From: Margaritifera margaritifera
Lineage: Eukaryota > Mollusca > Bivalvia > Unionida > Margaritiferidae
Length of the DNA: 64,000 nucleotides
NCBI GenBank assembly: GCA_029931535.1
Contig: JAQPZY010001684.1
Span: 4,126,501-4,190,500, forward strand
Reading direction: 5' to 3'
Part shown: one piece after another, positions 12,268-27,200 of the stretch
Layout of the letters: each line of letters begins with the position of its first letter
Position numbering within the stretch: the stretch's first letter is position 1
The notes under the pieces: model-generated
What the model saw: only the letters and a program-made list of their open reading frames with translations
What the model was told of the DNA's origin: nothing
Databases searched by the model: none
Position numbers and translations under genes: made by a program

Positions 12268-15200
12268 GTATGCAGTGCATGGTATTAATCCAAGAACCAA
12301 GTGTGAAATGTGAACCAGCATTCAGAGGTCATATGTGTATAAAGTCCAGTTTGGAATTTTCCCATGGTTAGCTGCTATTGACAGGTTTAACTGTAGTTTT
12401 AGAATGTCAGTGCTTCTGGAAATTAGATTTAAGTCTCACTCTTCACATGTTAACTTAGATACATACAAGATCTGCATTAAATATATTAGGCAGCTAATTT
12501 TCTGGGCTGGCTTGCTTTCAATAACAGTGAAGGAATGGGATGGTTTATTTTCAAAGGAACTGATGTTTTCTCAATTTTTATAACAGAAATAACAGTTTGG
12601 TCAAAGCAGAAATTTTGTCCCTCTGTTTCTGCAATTAAGCTAATATTTAAATAGCTCAATTATTTTGTTTCATTCTATTTATGTTCTTGCAATGTGTTGA
12701 GTAATTTTGAAAGAAATATTAATGTAGAAAAGACGTGCACTTAATTAGGGCTGTTCCAAATAACCCTTTTCATACTGAAACCCAATCAAACAGGCAGTTG
12801 AGTAGAACTGGAAATTTTTTCAGTCAGTGGTGTATCAAACTGAAGAGAATGCAGCAACATTGGGCAATCTGGCTTTACTGGACAATTTACTGGACACATT
12901 TTTCAAATAATTTTTCAAAGATATATGCCATTTTAAAAAGCATAAAATTTTCTTTAAAGTCATATTTTTTCATTTAAAATTTTCAGATGTAAAAAATTCA
13001 GTTGAAAGTAAAAGCTAAGTAAACTAAAAAACATTTTTTATAACTTACTTCCAATGCAGTTTTTCTATCTGCAAAATTAATGTTACCAAATGTAAGTATA
13101 TGAAATGTGAGGAATTTTATGCCATTTAAGATTGTGACAAAATAATAAAAATCCATCAAGAATGTCAAAGGTTATTTCAATTTTATTAAATTTACTCGCA
13201 TAAGAATTAGACAGCAAACAGAACAGATCCTTACTGGAAAGTCGACAAAACTGTTCATTTTGTATTCAGTATTTTTATTCCATAATAAATTCTAATGTAA
13301 AAATATCAGGTTTATTATCAGGTTAATTTTTGTCCATTGCCAGGAATGCAGTAAAATTTCATAATATTATGCACACATCCAACCTCAGTATACAGGTGAA
13401 CTGTATGAGCTGTGAAGTTCACAAAATTTCTAGCTAGGATTGAAAACCATCAAAGTCTTCATCATCGTCAATATCCGAGTAAAAAATACCAACGAACTGG
13501 TTATCATCTGCTCAGTTCATTTCACTGTAGTCAAGATCACAATCCCCACTGCCTAAAATATAAATTTCCCCCACAAATTGTATATATTTTCATCAAAATC
13601 AGCATCCACACCATTGTCATCACATGCCGCTTCAGTAGTTGGCCATTTTGATCTCCACACGTTAAAATTCAGTTTTGAAATTTAAAAAATTTCCAACTAG
13701 TTATCATCAGCTCTGTTCATTTCACTGAAGTCAAGGTCACTATCTGTACTTCGTAAAACGTAAATTTTCCCCACAATATTGTCTACATTTTCATCAAAAT
13801 CAACATCCACACCGCTGCCATCATTTGCCGCTTCAGTGCTGTCTGCCATTTTTATCTCTGCACGTTAAAACTCATGTTTGAAATCAAATTTTCAAATAAC
13901 CAGTTATCATCAACTCCATTTATTCTGATAAAGTAAAGATAACGATCCCCACTGCCTAAAATGTCAATTTTCCAAATGAAATTGTCCTTGTTTTCAACAA
14001 ATTCAGCAAGCACTTAACTACCATCACTTGTCTGTTCAGTACTGACCACCATTTTGATCTCCACATGTTAAAACTCAATTTTTAAATAAAATTTTTACCA
14101 GTTTCGGGGGTCTTTTAAACTCTTTCAGTCACTGCATTTGTGTACCTTCTACCTTTATTTCCTTCTTTTCAAAAGAGTTCATGTAAAATGATGATGTTTT
14201 ACACGGTTCAATGCACACTTCTGCGAAGTGGCAGATGGAATGTAGTGAACATACAACCAGAATTGTATCCCGTTGGAAAAGACAAGGTACCTTGGGAAGG
14301 AAGTTTTTTAAAAATATATGTCCGGGTATTCTGATTACTCTAAGAGTTCATATATAAATGATACAAAATTCTAAATTGCATGTACAGTTGACTACTCCAC
14401 ACTGAGACTGCCTTCCCTTGGGCCCAAGTATGTTTTACTGGAACAACCCTTAGTTAACCACATATTAGTAATTATATCACAAAACAAATATTTCTTATTG
14501 ACTGTTGATTATTACTACATTTTACATGTCTCAATCATCTGGTAAAAATGAACATATAAACATTTACCTCCTGTGGTGAAACTACCACCCCCGTATCCCC
14601 TGCAATGGGGGTTTGAGGTCCATTCAAGAAGGGGACCCAAAGTCCCAATTAATACATTTTGGGGGGCAGGCCTTTCTGAATTTTTTTTTTTTTGGGGGGG
14701 GGGGGCAAAATATGAAGTCATGCCACTGTCATTTTACTTGAAAATGACAACAATACTAAATATCCAGTTATGTGGTATGAACTAATTTTCAATGTGTGAA
14801 ATTGAACATTTTACTATTGAAAAAGGCTTTTTGAAATATTTGTCTTACATGTCAATTGCTTCATGAATATTGAATATCATTATTTCATGACTGTATATTA
14901 CTATCATATTTGAATCTATACATTGGTATTTTGTCATAATTGGTTATTTAAGTTATCAGAAATATTGACTGGTAGCTGTACACACTGCAACTTATTGACA
15001 ATGTAATCATACACTACTTTTTCTTACTTTTCCAGTCTCCTGGGGACACCATTTTATGTCATGGAGCACCTGCCAGGCAGAATTTTCCTCGATCATCTGT
15101 TGCCAGATAAGGCACCACAGCTGAGACGGCAGATATACTTTGCGATGATTGATGCCCTGTGTAGGCTCCACTCTGTGGATATTAGTGCTGCCAAACTGGA

Positions 15201-18200
15201 TGACTATGGCAAGAAGGGTTAGCATTCTTTTATATCAGCAAATATAACTTTCTTATTTGTGTCAAATATAAACAAGAAACAACTCTCAAATAGGATTGTT
15301 GTTACTAATTGTGATATAAAGTTATTGTTGATTTTTATGTCCCAATGATATATACCATATATACTCGCTTATAAGCCGGATCCAACAACAGATCTGGGTC
15401 TGTGCAGTTTGTTAGGACTAATCAATAACAAACAACACAGACTGTGAGCTGCTGGCACATTCTGCAATGAAAGAGCAGTGTCTATGTTGTTTGCAGTTGG
15501 ACTCAACTTATAAGCAGGTATATATGGTAGATATATACTTCTGAGGTACAAATTATATGAACTTTTTCCTTTCTTTTAATGCTTGCTCTAAAATAAAAAT
15601 AAATATATAATCAAGTAAAATGATTGCAAGAAATAACAAATTTGTATGGAAATTATTCTTTTTCAATCCTATTTTTCTCCTATTTGGATTTGATATTAAG
15701 GCAACTTTATTTGTACATAGGTAGATCAGTTGCTGAACACCATCACAATCAGTTGTTCAGCAGATCACTTGTTCATCCAAAAGATCTGTTTTCCTAATCA
15801 ATATACGGAATTCCATCACTCAGGGGCAGGTATAGTCATGGATCCCATTTTTTTATGTAGTAGTAAAATTATATGGACAATTTATTTTATTATATGGCAG
15901 TTTCACAACAAGGTGGTATACTTCATGGCTCCCATGGACAATGAGGGAGTGCTGTTTTGGATATTTACTAACCAATGTACTGGTACAGCTCTCCCCATTA
16001 AAACCTGCTTTGCTGTAATGTGATTCTGGATATAATGTGGTAAGTATGAGACCACTAATTATTTTACAGCCAGAGAACCAGTCTACTGGTGGTGGAATAA
16101 AAAATAGAGTACTAAATATTTTGAGATGCACCCATTGGTTTGTAAATGGATTTAATTTTTTCCATTATACATTTCATAAACTTCAATGTATGTATTATAG
16201 TTGACAACAAAATATTTACTTTTATTTTGATACCCTGTATTTAATTTTCTACTGAAAAAATAGTATATGGACTATTGGAGATAGGCTATGTTATTAGGTG
16301 CAGACCAGGGAGTCCCCTGTTTAGCAGTATGAGGCTCAAGGAAATGCTGCAAAACACCTGTTTTTCAAGGCTTAAAAAGTTTCTCTAACTGTAATGAAGC
16401 ATGTGTGGTTTGTATGCCAATGAAATGAAGAAATATTATTTTTATATATATTAATATTAAGTTCTATGGGAAATGAATTAGTGGTCCGATCCCTATAGGT
16501 GTAGGGATAATGTGTGTATCCATGACAACTATGTGCATTTCTGCATTTCTTTCAGTGTGATTAGTTGATTTATGAGAAATTACAATACAATGAATCATTT
16601 CTAGAGAAATTCAGAGCAGGCACAAATAAAAATGCATATAATTATGGAAATTAAGCCTCATGAAGCTTTACAGCTACCCAGTAGTTACTACTATCTGGAT
16701 CAGTTGTCACTTTTTTTACATCCATGTGAGATTGAAGTTTAAGTTCTAATAGACCCTCTATTGACCATGATTTTTCATCACCAATAACCATTTGAACAGT
16801 TATATTTGCACTACAGGCACAGTTAACAACTTATTGACATGTATGAAATTGACCATAGGGGCAGAGTTTGGTTTTCATCACCGCATTAATTGCCTTGTTA
16901 TTTTTAGTTACATTTTCTACATGAATGTAACAGGACTAAGTTGTAGGGCAGAACATTGTTTTCCCAACTCCTAAATTCATTGTGTTATTGCACATATTGC
17001 GTTGAAATGCCAATAATATTTTTGTATCACATCACTACAAATTCACTTTTCTTATTTCATCCCATATCTTTGCCACATCTTTCCTGTATGTGCTCTTATC
17101 ACTGGACCTGACATGAAATTAATGCATGTATTACATTTTTTGTCACAGAATCTAACATTTATCAGATGTTATATTGTGCAGTGCTTTTTAAATGGCTTAA
17201 TTTCTAATCTAATTTACAATTCTCTATGCCTAGGTGTTAGTTGGAGTTGGAGTGTATAAGTTACGTCCCCTAGACCATCTGTCTGAAGTTTAAAATGGTA
17301 CATGTATTTTGCAATTTTTAAATTACAATTGGGAACTGTGTGAAGAGCCCTGTCTCTCAGAATAAATGATCTTTTGTGCGATATCTTGTCAGTCCTATTT
17401 TGGATGAGTTTTTTCTTATTATTCATAGTTTGTTTTTGGTGTTTTTGCTGTTGTTGTTTTTTTTTTTTTTATTTGGCTTACATTACTAGTTAATGATTTG
17501 AGTTTCAAAGTGTGACTGTAGTATCTATTTTATACTGTTAGAATTATAGTTTGCACTGTTTTATACTATTTCTTTGTATCAAGGGGAGTTTTAGTATCAG
17601 CTGACTGTCTGGCCACATCTATTTTGGCCTTTGGTTTCAGACCCCTACATTCATAAGTTTCTCATGTGACAAGTGATGCAAAGCAAACTTAACCTCAATG
17701 CTGCCATAAACACTTCTTAATATATGATTCAAGAAAACAAAAATTATAATTAAGAACATTTTAAGCATCCAAAATATCATCTTTGCATTGATGAAAACAG
17801 GGGATTGTTACATAATGCAAACATGGGATTGTTACATAATGAAAACAGGGGATTGTTACATAATTGCACATAATTGGTGCATATTTCATGCATGCACATG
17901 AACATGGCAGACACAAAGGGAATTAAGAAAAACATGAGACTAACTATTAAAATCCCTGCATTTATTCAGTTATCTATATCTATAATGTATGAACATGTAA
18001 ACATTTCTTGCAAAGCAACATTTATTCTTATCATCTGTTGGCTTTATATAATTGTCAATTATTATCTTTGTATGTGCTTAGAATACTGCCCAAATTAGTG
18101 TAGTCTATACTTGGTGTCTAAGGTTGTCAATACACAAAAATGTACCAAATATTTGGTCGGTATATGTAGGTATTGGAATACTAATTATTTTACATCCAAA

Positions 18201-21200
18201 GAACTAGTCTACTGGTGAGGGAATAAAAAACAGATTACTAAATATTTTGAGATGCACTCATTGGCTTGTAAATGGATTTAATTTTTTCCATTATACATTT
18301 CATGAACTTCAATCTATGTACTATGGTTGACAACAAAATATTTACTTTTATTTTGATATTCTGTATTTAATTTCCTACTGACAAAATAGCATATGGATTC
18401 TTGGTGTGAGGCTATGTTATTAGGTGCCGACCAGGGAGTCCCTTGTTTAGCAGCACGAGGTTGAAGGAAATGTGCAAAACACCTATTTTTCAAGGCTTAA
18501 ACAAATTCTCTAACTCTAATGAATGGAAGCATGTGTGGTTTGAATGCCAATAAAATGAAGAAATAAATTTTATTTTTTTATATATTAACATATAGTTCTG
18601 TGGGAAATGAATTAATGGTCCAATTGCGGTAATGCTATATGAACCCCGTGACCAAAATGACAAAAAATAATATATTTTAAAAAAATACAATTTTGAACAT
18701 CCATCAGTTGAAAATTGTACATCAAAACCATTGAACTTAATTTGGACATTGCCAGAATGTGTTTTTACATTCAGCCTTGGACTTGAATTAGCCACCGTTG
18801 TATTCAGTTTATATTACCCATGTATTTAATAAGCCACTATTATTATCAGTCCATGACAACTATTGTAAGATATGCCATTAATTCTTCCTATGATCTGTTG
18901 CTAAGTGCAAATAAATAGTGGCCTAAGATAAGTTCATCATTTGTATTTGTAATGCAAAACTAGTTACTGAAGTGCTTCAATGCAGCCCAGAGTGCACCAT
19001 TCAATCACCAGAGGGAATGCAACAGTTACTAATAGATGCTCATTTGCATAATGTAGCTACTAATAAGGTACATTACAACAGTTGCTGTGACTAGAAAGTC
19101 AGGACATTGAGCCAGTTTAGATTCTGTAGGTGAGGAATGTCATAGACTTTGCCAAAAAACAAGAACAGTCGGGTCTCAAACAACTTACATTCATGGAATA
19201 CATCAAGTAGGCATCACAGGGCATTATTCTGTGTATAATGTTAGCTGGTACATTGTGTTTGATCTCATAAGATTTCAAATGGATTACGTACATGCATGTA
19301 GGTTTCTTATTTCTTCTTCAAATATGATACCCAATGTTAATACATTAGGAGTATGACCAATACATTGCAAATCCAGCCTTCCCAAGCTTGATTTTAGTAA
19401 TAAAAAGTTTTCTGCCCACCTAGGTGGCAGTCAGACAAAAATGATCTTCCCTTGAGAAGAGGTATTGGTGCAAAATGCCATCCATACACCAGTTACTACT
19501 TCTGCTCGAGCTAGAGTTACTACTTTTGCTCGTGCTAGAAGCACATTAAAACTGAGATCTCCCCAAATCAAATCTGCTTGTGCATTTACATCATTTGAGC
19601 AATTCTATGGAGTTTTATCACAACGGAGAAGTATACTATAGCTATATTTCTGTTGTTTTCTTGCTCTACTTCGTCTTTTTATGATATTTATGTCAGCACC
19701 ATTTTAATTGTCTGTTCTAAGGTTTATAGTACTTCAGTTCATATCAGTACTCGACCTGGCATATGAATTCTGTCAAGTAATTGTCTATTATTACCTGCTG
19801 TAAGGACATTCATGTAATTATTTTAGGCAATTGTTTTTTTCATTAGCTTCCTCTTCACATTAAGTTCATGTGATGCATGACTGATTTCGTCTATATATGC
19901 CTTTGTTTTACTCTCTATAATCACAGGTGACAAAGCAATGGGCAGTACCTAGTGCACAGGCATTTTAAGCTGGCGAATGATAGCCATGATACCTGTCTCA
20001 ATTGTATGGAGTGCAATTTGGGCCATACTTTAGATATATGCACACATTGTCATAACATGTATAGGTGACTGTCTTGGCCAAGCAAATTAATCAGGCAAGC
20101 AAGAAGAAAAAGGCACCAACAAAGATGTGCACTCCATCAGTAATGCGGTAATTGCCACCTCACTAGACAGCTTCCTATTAGCAGAGACTATGAAGGCAGG
20201 AAGTTCACCAGTCCAGAATAAAATTTAGTAGGCCAGATCATCATGGGCTTTACATATAGTGCCAGCACTGCCTTCACCTCCACAACCTGAACAGGTCTTC
20301 TCGGCAGTATCCCTAAGGCCTGTATCGTCTTGGTACTGTGGCCCATCTGAACCAGTGATTGACATACTGTACATCCTGGTACTGGTTGCAGTGATCTTTC
20401 CCTAGGATAACCAGTAGAGGATTTTGCATAAGATGACAATTGGCTAAAGATAACACCAGTTCTGACACAGCCTGGGCCTACACCTGTGGCTCCCCAGACT
20501 GGGTGCAGTGATCTATTTTGTCTGTCAGATAAACTACCCGACCACATTAACATTAGGAATTACTTTCTGCTATTTGGAATTCAGCCCTCCCTTAAAGATG
20601 AAAAACTTCTTTCTGTCTATACATGATGTAGATGAAGGAAAGTAACATGTACAGATTACCTTCCCTAATTCACACTCGGTGGTCACCCATATCCTGGATG
20701 TTATCAGGTCACCCATATCCTGGATGTTATCAGTTCAAAATTTTGCTTGCAACTGTAAACAGTGCCTCTGCAAAAATCCAGAAAATGTTATCTTAGGTTT
20801 TCAGCTTCCACTATTTAATTTTCGTGGTATAGTAAGTCAAAACATTGATATAATGGATGTAATCAACATTTTCATGTTTCACGTGGAATTTATTGTCATT
20901 TTTGCATTCTTGAACAGCTCGTTGTTATCCATGTGATATTGATTGGTAACATACTTATCACCAGTGTACTGTTTTCTCAGTTTATTTAAGTTCATAACAC
21001 ACTTCTTAGTCTTGGTAAACTCGAGTGTGACTATTCATATAATTTTTTTATTGTGGTATGCATTTGTTTGTTTTCTGTATTGTCTCTTTTTCATTTCAGA
21101 TATGTCACTCAGGTGCAAGAAGTGCCATTGTTTTAAGGTCATGGAGGATAACTATGAAACATGTTTGGCATGCAACAAATGCAGTTTCTCACACATGTGT

Positions 21201-24200
21201 GGTGTGAGTACTCTGGGGGTTGAGGATGTTTGGTCTAATGTTTTGAAATGTCAATTGAAATGGCACAAAAAGTGTCCACATTCTAAGTCCTCCAACCACA
21301 ACATTTTAGGTATTCATCCTAACTCTGAATTGATGACCAGTTTTATGGAGGATGTAGAGATCCCACCCCCACCCCTTACAAAAAAACCAAAGACAGTTCC
21401 AGTGTCTCTACCATTACTACAGATCCGGTGGGAACCATGTCAGGTGATTCCAATATAGAGCTATTGGAATCATGTATGGTACAAATGATTCATAAAGCAC
21501 TCTCTTCGAGAATGTCAACAAGTGAATTAGATGAATCTAGGACAGTTTTAAATCCTAGTTGGCAGCTGACTGGGCCTAAGTCCTTATCCCCGCCAGTGCA
21601 TGGATAGAGAAATATTGAAGCCAGACATGTGGGATTGTTTTCTGACTTTGCTGGCTGACCCAGCAAGCAGGTTGTACATAAGTCACCATCCTCCATCCTG
21701 ACTGCTGACCAATCGGTCCAGTCATCTGGAAACTTATTGTATGATCTAAGCTGCTATGAGTCTGTCTCAGAATGGCATTCAGCACCTTGATGAACATTTT
21801 CTACAACAATGGTTTCTTTCCTATAACCAGCAGTCTGCCATGTCAAGTCAGTCGGCCGACCAGCTGGCCAGCCGTATCAATGCTACTCATATATAGCGAA
21901 CTGGTATCACATTTTGAGCAGCCCGCCCAGCCATCTGGCCTAACACAGCCAGTTGCATCTGACCAGTATTCGACAGGTGGATCCCCTTCTATGCTAGATG
22001 TGACACAGTCGGCTTTACTAGCATACCCAACTGGCAGAAACTTGGCTATGCAAGGTGCTGACTCTGCTTTATCATTACCTTATGGCATGATGTATCATTT
22101 GGATGCAAAGTGTACAGGATGAGGACATTCCCCCCCCCCCCCCCCCCCCCCCGCAGATGAAGGTGAAGATATTAATTGACTGGACCATTCTTATCCCACT
22201 ATGGAGAGAACCAAATTTTCTTTCAAGATGGCAGTTGAGGAGATATACAGAATCTTGCCACCTTTGGAATGCCTTCCTCCCTTGGTAGTTAGTATCTCCT
22301 GTAAGGCCATGGCCTCGGTGGACGCTGATGACAACAATGAGTATCTGTCCTTCCTAATTTTACCTCAATCATCAAAGATTTCAGAAATTACCAGGATATA
22401 ATTTGTGACCCTGGTAATTCCAGGGCCTTTTTCTTGTTGAGTCAGTTACCTGCTATGTTTTTACCATGCAGTATCAAATCACATTCTGACGTTTACCATA
22501 CAGAGGTACCAAGTTTAGATAAGGGTATAACTGCAGTCAACATGTCCTCTCCACTGTTCTACAAAGTGGATAGACAGGTATTTAACCTTATGTTCAAGTT
22601 AATAAGAAACTTCATCTCAACTTCCTCTGTTCTTGACCTGCAATCTTTTGACTAGCAGAGAAGGTCAGAAGTGACCATGCATGTGAAGCAGTTACCTGCA
22701 GGTGGTGGAAACAGAAAAATCTTGAGTAAAACCACCAGCCTCAGGTGGACAACTACATATCACTATGAATGCTGGATCCTATCATCGAACCTACGATAGC
22801 AGAGATAAAAAACAGATGTATTATCACTGCACAATTTAAACTTAATTCTGTCAATCTTTTGCTTTACTTTCCTCAGACAATTACATTTTGAGAAATTTTC
22901 AACGATGGGCCAAACAGTATGAGGCAAGCAAGACACATGAAATTGACAGCATGAACAAGTTAGTGGACTGGATTCCAAAACATATCCCCAAGAATGAAAG
23001 ATTCACTATTGTTCATGGTGATTTTAGGTAATTATAATAATAAAAGTTTTTTAGTCTGTTCTTGTCTCTGACTTAAATGTTTCCAATTATCACTGTAATA
23101 AAATGTTTTGAATGGGAATGATTCATTTAAAATTCCTCATAACTGTACCAACAAATGTAATAATTTTGTTGTCTCTTTTTTTACGAATCAGTGTTTATTA
23201 AATCTGCATTTTCTCTAAAACCACTATTAAACTGCGATGCAAGTAATATTCTGTATTGTTTCTATAGACTGTTCTTGGTTGTCTTTTGATTCAAGTCCTT
23301 TTAAATAGTCCAGTTTTATCCATTTTATTTGTTAACAAGAACCCCGTGTACTTTCTCTTAAAGTCCATTACTGCTTTAGAAAAGGGAGTGAATGTTAGCC
23401 AGTGCTCATTCTTAACGTAACTGCCACTGAGGAAATTTGCTCCTTACTGGGATTTGATGGGCTGGTTGGCTTTGAAAACTATATGCCACAGTGATTGACA
23501 AATGAAGTCTGACACCGGCTGATTACCAATCAATTTTATTTTACCATACCCTAATCGACCAGTTTTTAAACTTGGAATTTAATTTATGTACAAATAGCTA
23601 TGTAAGTCCAGTTGAACCATCAGTTGGGCAGAGCACTATATGTATATTATTTGTAGCTCCCTTTGATGAACAACCATCATAATTTTGAATTACTGTATGC
23701 CTGAATATGATGGATTTACTATTCTTTTCTCCAGGCTGGATAATCTGATATATCACCCAGAAAGTCCAGAGGTTATTGGTGTGTTAGACTGGGAGCTATC
23801 CACTCTGGGGGATCCTCTGACAGACCTGGCCACTCTCTGTATCTGTTACTACATTCCACATGGATTTCCCATGTTTCCATGTGAGTAAGATTAGATAACT
23901 CTGTATCTGTTACTACATTCCACATGGATTTCCCATGTTTCCATGTGAGTAAGATTAGATAACTCTGTATCTGTTACTACATTCCACATGGATTTCCCAT
24001 GTTTCCATGTGAGTAAGATTAGATAACTCTGTATCTGTTACTACATTCCACATGGATTTCCCATGTTTCCATGTGAGTAAGATTAGATAACTCTGTATCT
24101 GTTTCTACATTCCACATGGATTTCCCATGTTTCCATGTGAGTAAGATTAGATAACTCTGTATCTGTTACTACATTCCACATGGATTTCCCATGTTTCCAT

Positions 24201-27200
24201 GTGAGTAAGATTAGATAACTCTGTATCTGTTTCTACATTCCACATGGATTTCCCATGTTTCCATGTGAGTAAGATTAGATAACTCTGTATCTGTTTCTAC
24301 ATTCCACATGGATTTCCCATGTTTCCATGTAAGGTTAGATAACTCTTATATTTGGTGCCTTACCTATGTCCAGTTTTTATTACCTACCATATATACTTGT
24401 TTATAAGGCTGGTCCAACTGCAAACAGCATAGACCCTGATCTGCTGTTGCATAATGTACCAGCAGATCAGGGTCTATGTTGTTTGTTTTACTGATTAGTT
24501 TTAACAAACTGCATAGACTCAGAGTTGCTGATGCATTATGCGATGGCAGATCTGGGTCTATGCAGTTTGCAGTTAGATCCGACTTTCATGAAAGTATATA
24601 CAATACCTAACAAATGTAATAAATGTAACACTATCCTTATAACTGTCTGCCTTTATGAATTTATCCTTATAACTGTCTGCCTTTATGAATTCAGCTGAAG
24701 TTTTAAGAACTGAATCGTGATTTCTTCTTGTACAGAAGAGTCTATAGCAAGACATTTATTACAAATGCAGTGAAATTTTGATGCATCTGAAAATACTTAA
24801 TGCAATACAATAATCAATACTCTGATTCTGATTCCGGTACCTCCATGAGGTCATTAAATGAACACACTGGATGCTGCGGTATTTTGTTACATGCTTGATA
24901 AGCTAAAAATATATTCTGGTTTCTGTGCATTGGAAGGTTAGACATGCATTGCTATCTCCTTGGCCTCAAGTGAATATCTGCAGGAATCATGCATAGTATG
25001 CAAAGTTACAATGCATACTGGAACAAGGGGAAGATTCTGAAATGAGGGCACAGAATGAAGGTTCCAGTTTTATCATTAGTGTTCTGGCAAACATTTGAAC
25101 TTGTCAATGAATTTATTATCATTATTCTGACTAAATCAGTTACTAGTTGATTAATTATAAAATAAAACTATTCCCAAAGTGAGTGAATAGGTTCTATAAC
25201 ATACCATATAGTGCTTATATTTTGGGTGTGTAATATTTTTCTTTATTGACTGGAAATGCAAACAGCATTAAAATTAAATGCCACCAATAAATTATGAACA
25301 TATTATGCATGCATTGAGCTCACTAAATTCTTATCCAGGGAAGCACCAAAATTAACCCGTGCCAATATGTCCATTAGAGAAAACTGCTCAAATTTGGCAC
25401 TGGAGACCTAAAAACAATATACAGTACACTTTCAGGGCCTTGTGTAACAATATACTCATGTGACCAGATTTGTCATTGCATCCATCTTGATTTGTCTGCT
25501 GCTTATGTGAGATGGTCCACAGAACAATCAAGTATTAAAACAACAACTGCTTTCAAGTTACTTATGAAAATCCAATGCAGTGGAACTTGTTTTGCAAAGA
25601 ACTCTGATTTTGCACAAATTCGGATATAGTTAAGTGCTAATTTAGGTCTGAAGGATTTTCAAACCTTTGTTTTTTAATGAGACAGGGGCATATAGTGTTG
25701 ACCTTTTCCAGCTGTCTCTCCATCTGTGGTTACGTTTTGTGTTTAGGTCAGTTTTCAACCATTTTTGTGGGTCAGGCACATTTCATGAAGACTTTTCTAG
25801 TTTTCTATTTTGTAAAGAAATAAGGATTAAAAAAAAGAACTTTGGTTCCCCGAGTTTTGTTGTAAATAGGCACTACTGTATTTTAAAAACAGCTCATGGC
25901 ACAAAGTCACATACCTCATACTGGCTAGAATTGGTCAAAGTGTACAAGAATATCAGATTACATTGATTTTATTCTGATTTCAGCTTTCATAGGAGAGAAT
26001 CTACAGGAACTGGGAATTCCAACAGTACCAGAAATACTTCAGGAATACTGCCAGAGGATGAAAATCCCTATGATTGACAGCTGGGATTTCTACATTGCTT
26101 TCAATTTCTTCAGATTTGCTGCCATTTTACAGGGAGTGTACAAAAGAGCTCTATCAGGTAGGTCTCTTTTTCCCTCTTATGGCACATCTTTTGTCTCAAT
26201 GGTATCTTAATGCTTACAAAATTATTTTTAAAAGTTTGTCATTTAGGTGCTCAGGCATGGATGGTGTGTTGTTGAGACAGTTGTGATCTGGGTTAATAGT
26301 TCCCATTACTCACTGGTATAGTGGTCCCCATCTTGAATGTCCCCTCTGACCAGCAGCCTCCCACTTGATATGGCCAGAATCCTTTGGCACCAATGAGAGT
26401 TTGTGTTCAAAAGTACCCTTCTAGGATGGTCACCCATCTAACGTGGCCAGTGGTTGGCATATTAGTGCAGAAACTGTCAAATTTATCCCTCATGAGTGGC
26501 CACATAATGGGATTTACAGATAGAAATGTCACAAATATTTGTTGATTTCTAAATTCAACAAATTGACCATACATGCCAACCAATTACGCTTTTGGCGTAA
26601 TTATTATGCTCTTTTTCACTTCATTACATCTTACACTCACACGTATATGGATTATGCTTTGTTGGTACATTAAAAAATAATAAAAAGAAAGCAATAAAAA
26701 GTTGTGTTTGTCATTTTTATTATCATCTCTTTAATCCCACAGATCATATAAATTTGAGAATATTCTAAAAAAGACTGTTGCATAAGAATAGCATAAGAGT
26801 ACATTTGTCCCACATAGACCAAAATATGTACTTCCCTTATTTTCTATTTATAGCAGCCGTATATGACACATTTCAAAGAAAACAGGTGGGTTTCTTCAAT
26901 TTTAAAACTTATCTCACAAGTTCATTATATTTTGATAATATAATTAGGTAGCAGACCAGTTTATACTTTAAAAAATGGTGCCGATGTTAAGTAAATGGGC
27001 TTTATCGATGTGACTCGTGATGTTATATGACTGAAAAGTGTTAGAGAGGAGAATCTTTTTAAACTTCAAAACATGTTGGATCATAAAAAAGACAAATCAA
27101 TAGTGCTTTACAAATATAAAGAGAAGAATATGAGAGTGATGTAATACAACACTCAGGTTGAGCACATTGTCATGCTCATTGCAGAATTTGTGGACTTTAT

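Noticed and set aside
20188..20553. 121-codon minus-strand frame as a gene
   Set aside because: No domain, no splice context, and internal duplications (RSLHPV/RSLQPV); possibly transposon debris but unassignable.
22130..22152. 22-C homopolymer as a functional element
   Set aside because: Located inside a decayed gag frame at a position where other copies lack it; likely slippage or sequencing uncertainty.
23945..24328. Repeated 46-bp blocks as additional small coding exons of the gene
   Set aside because: No acceptor precedes the blocks, and inclusion would shift the frame (64 bp is 1 mod 3) and introduce a stop.
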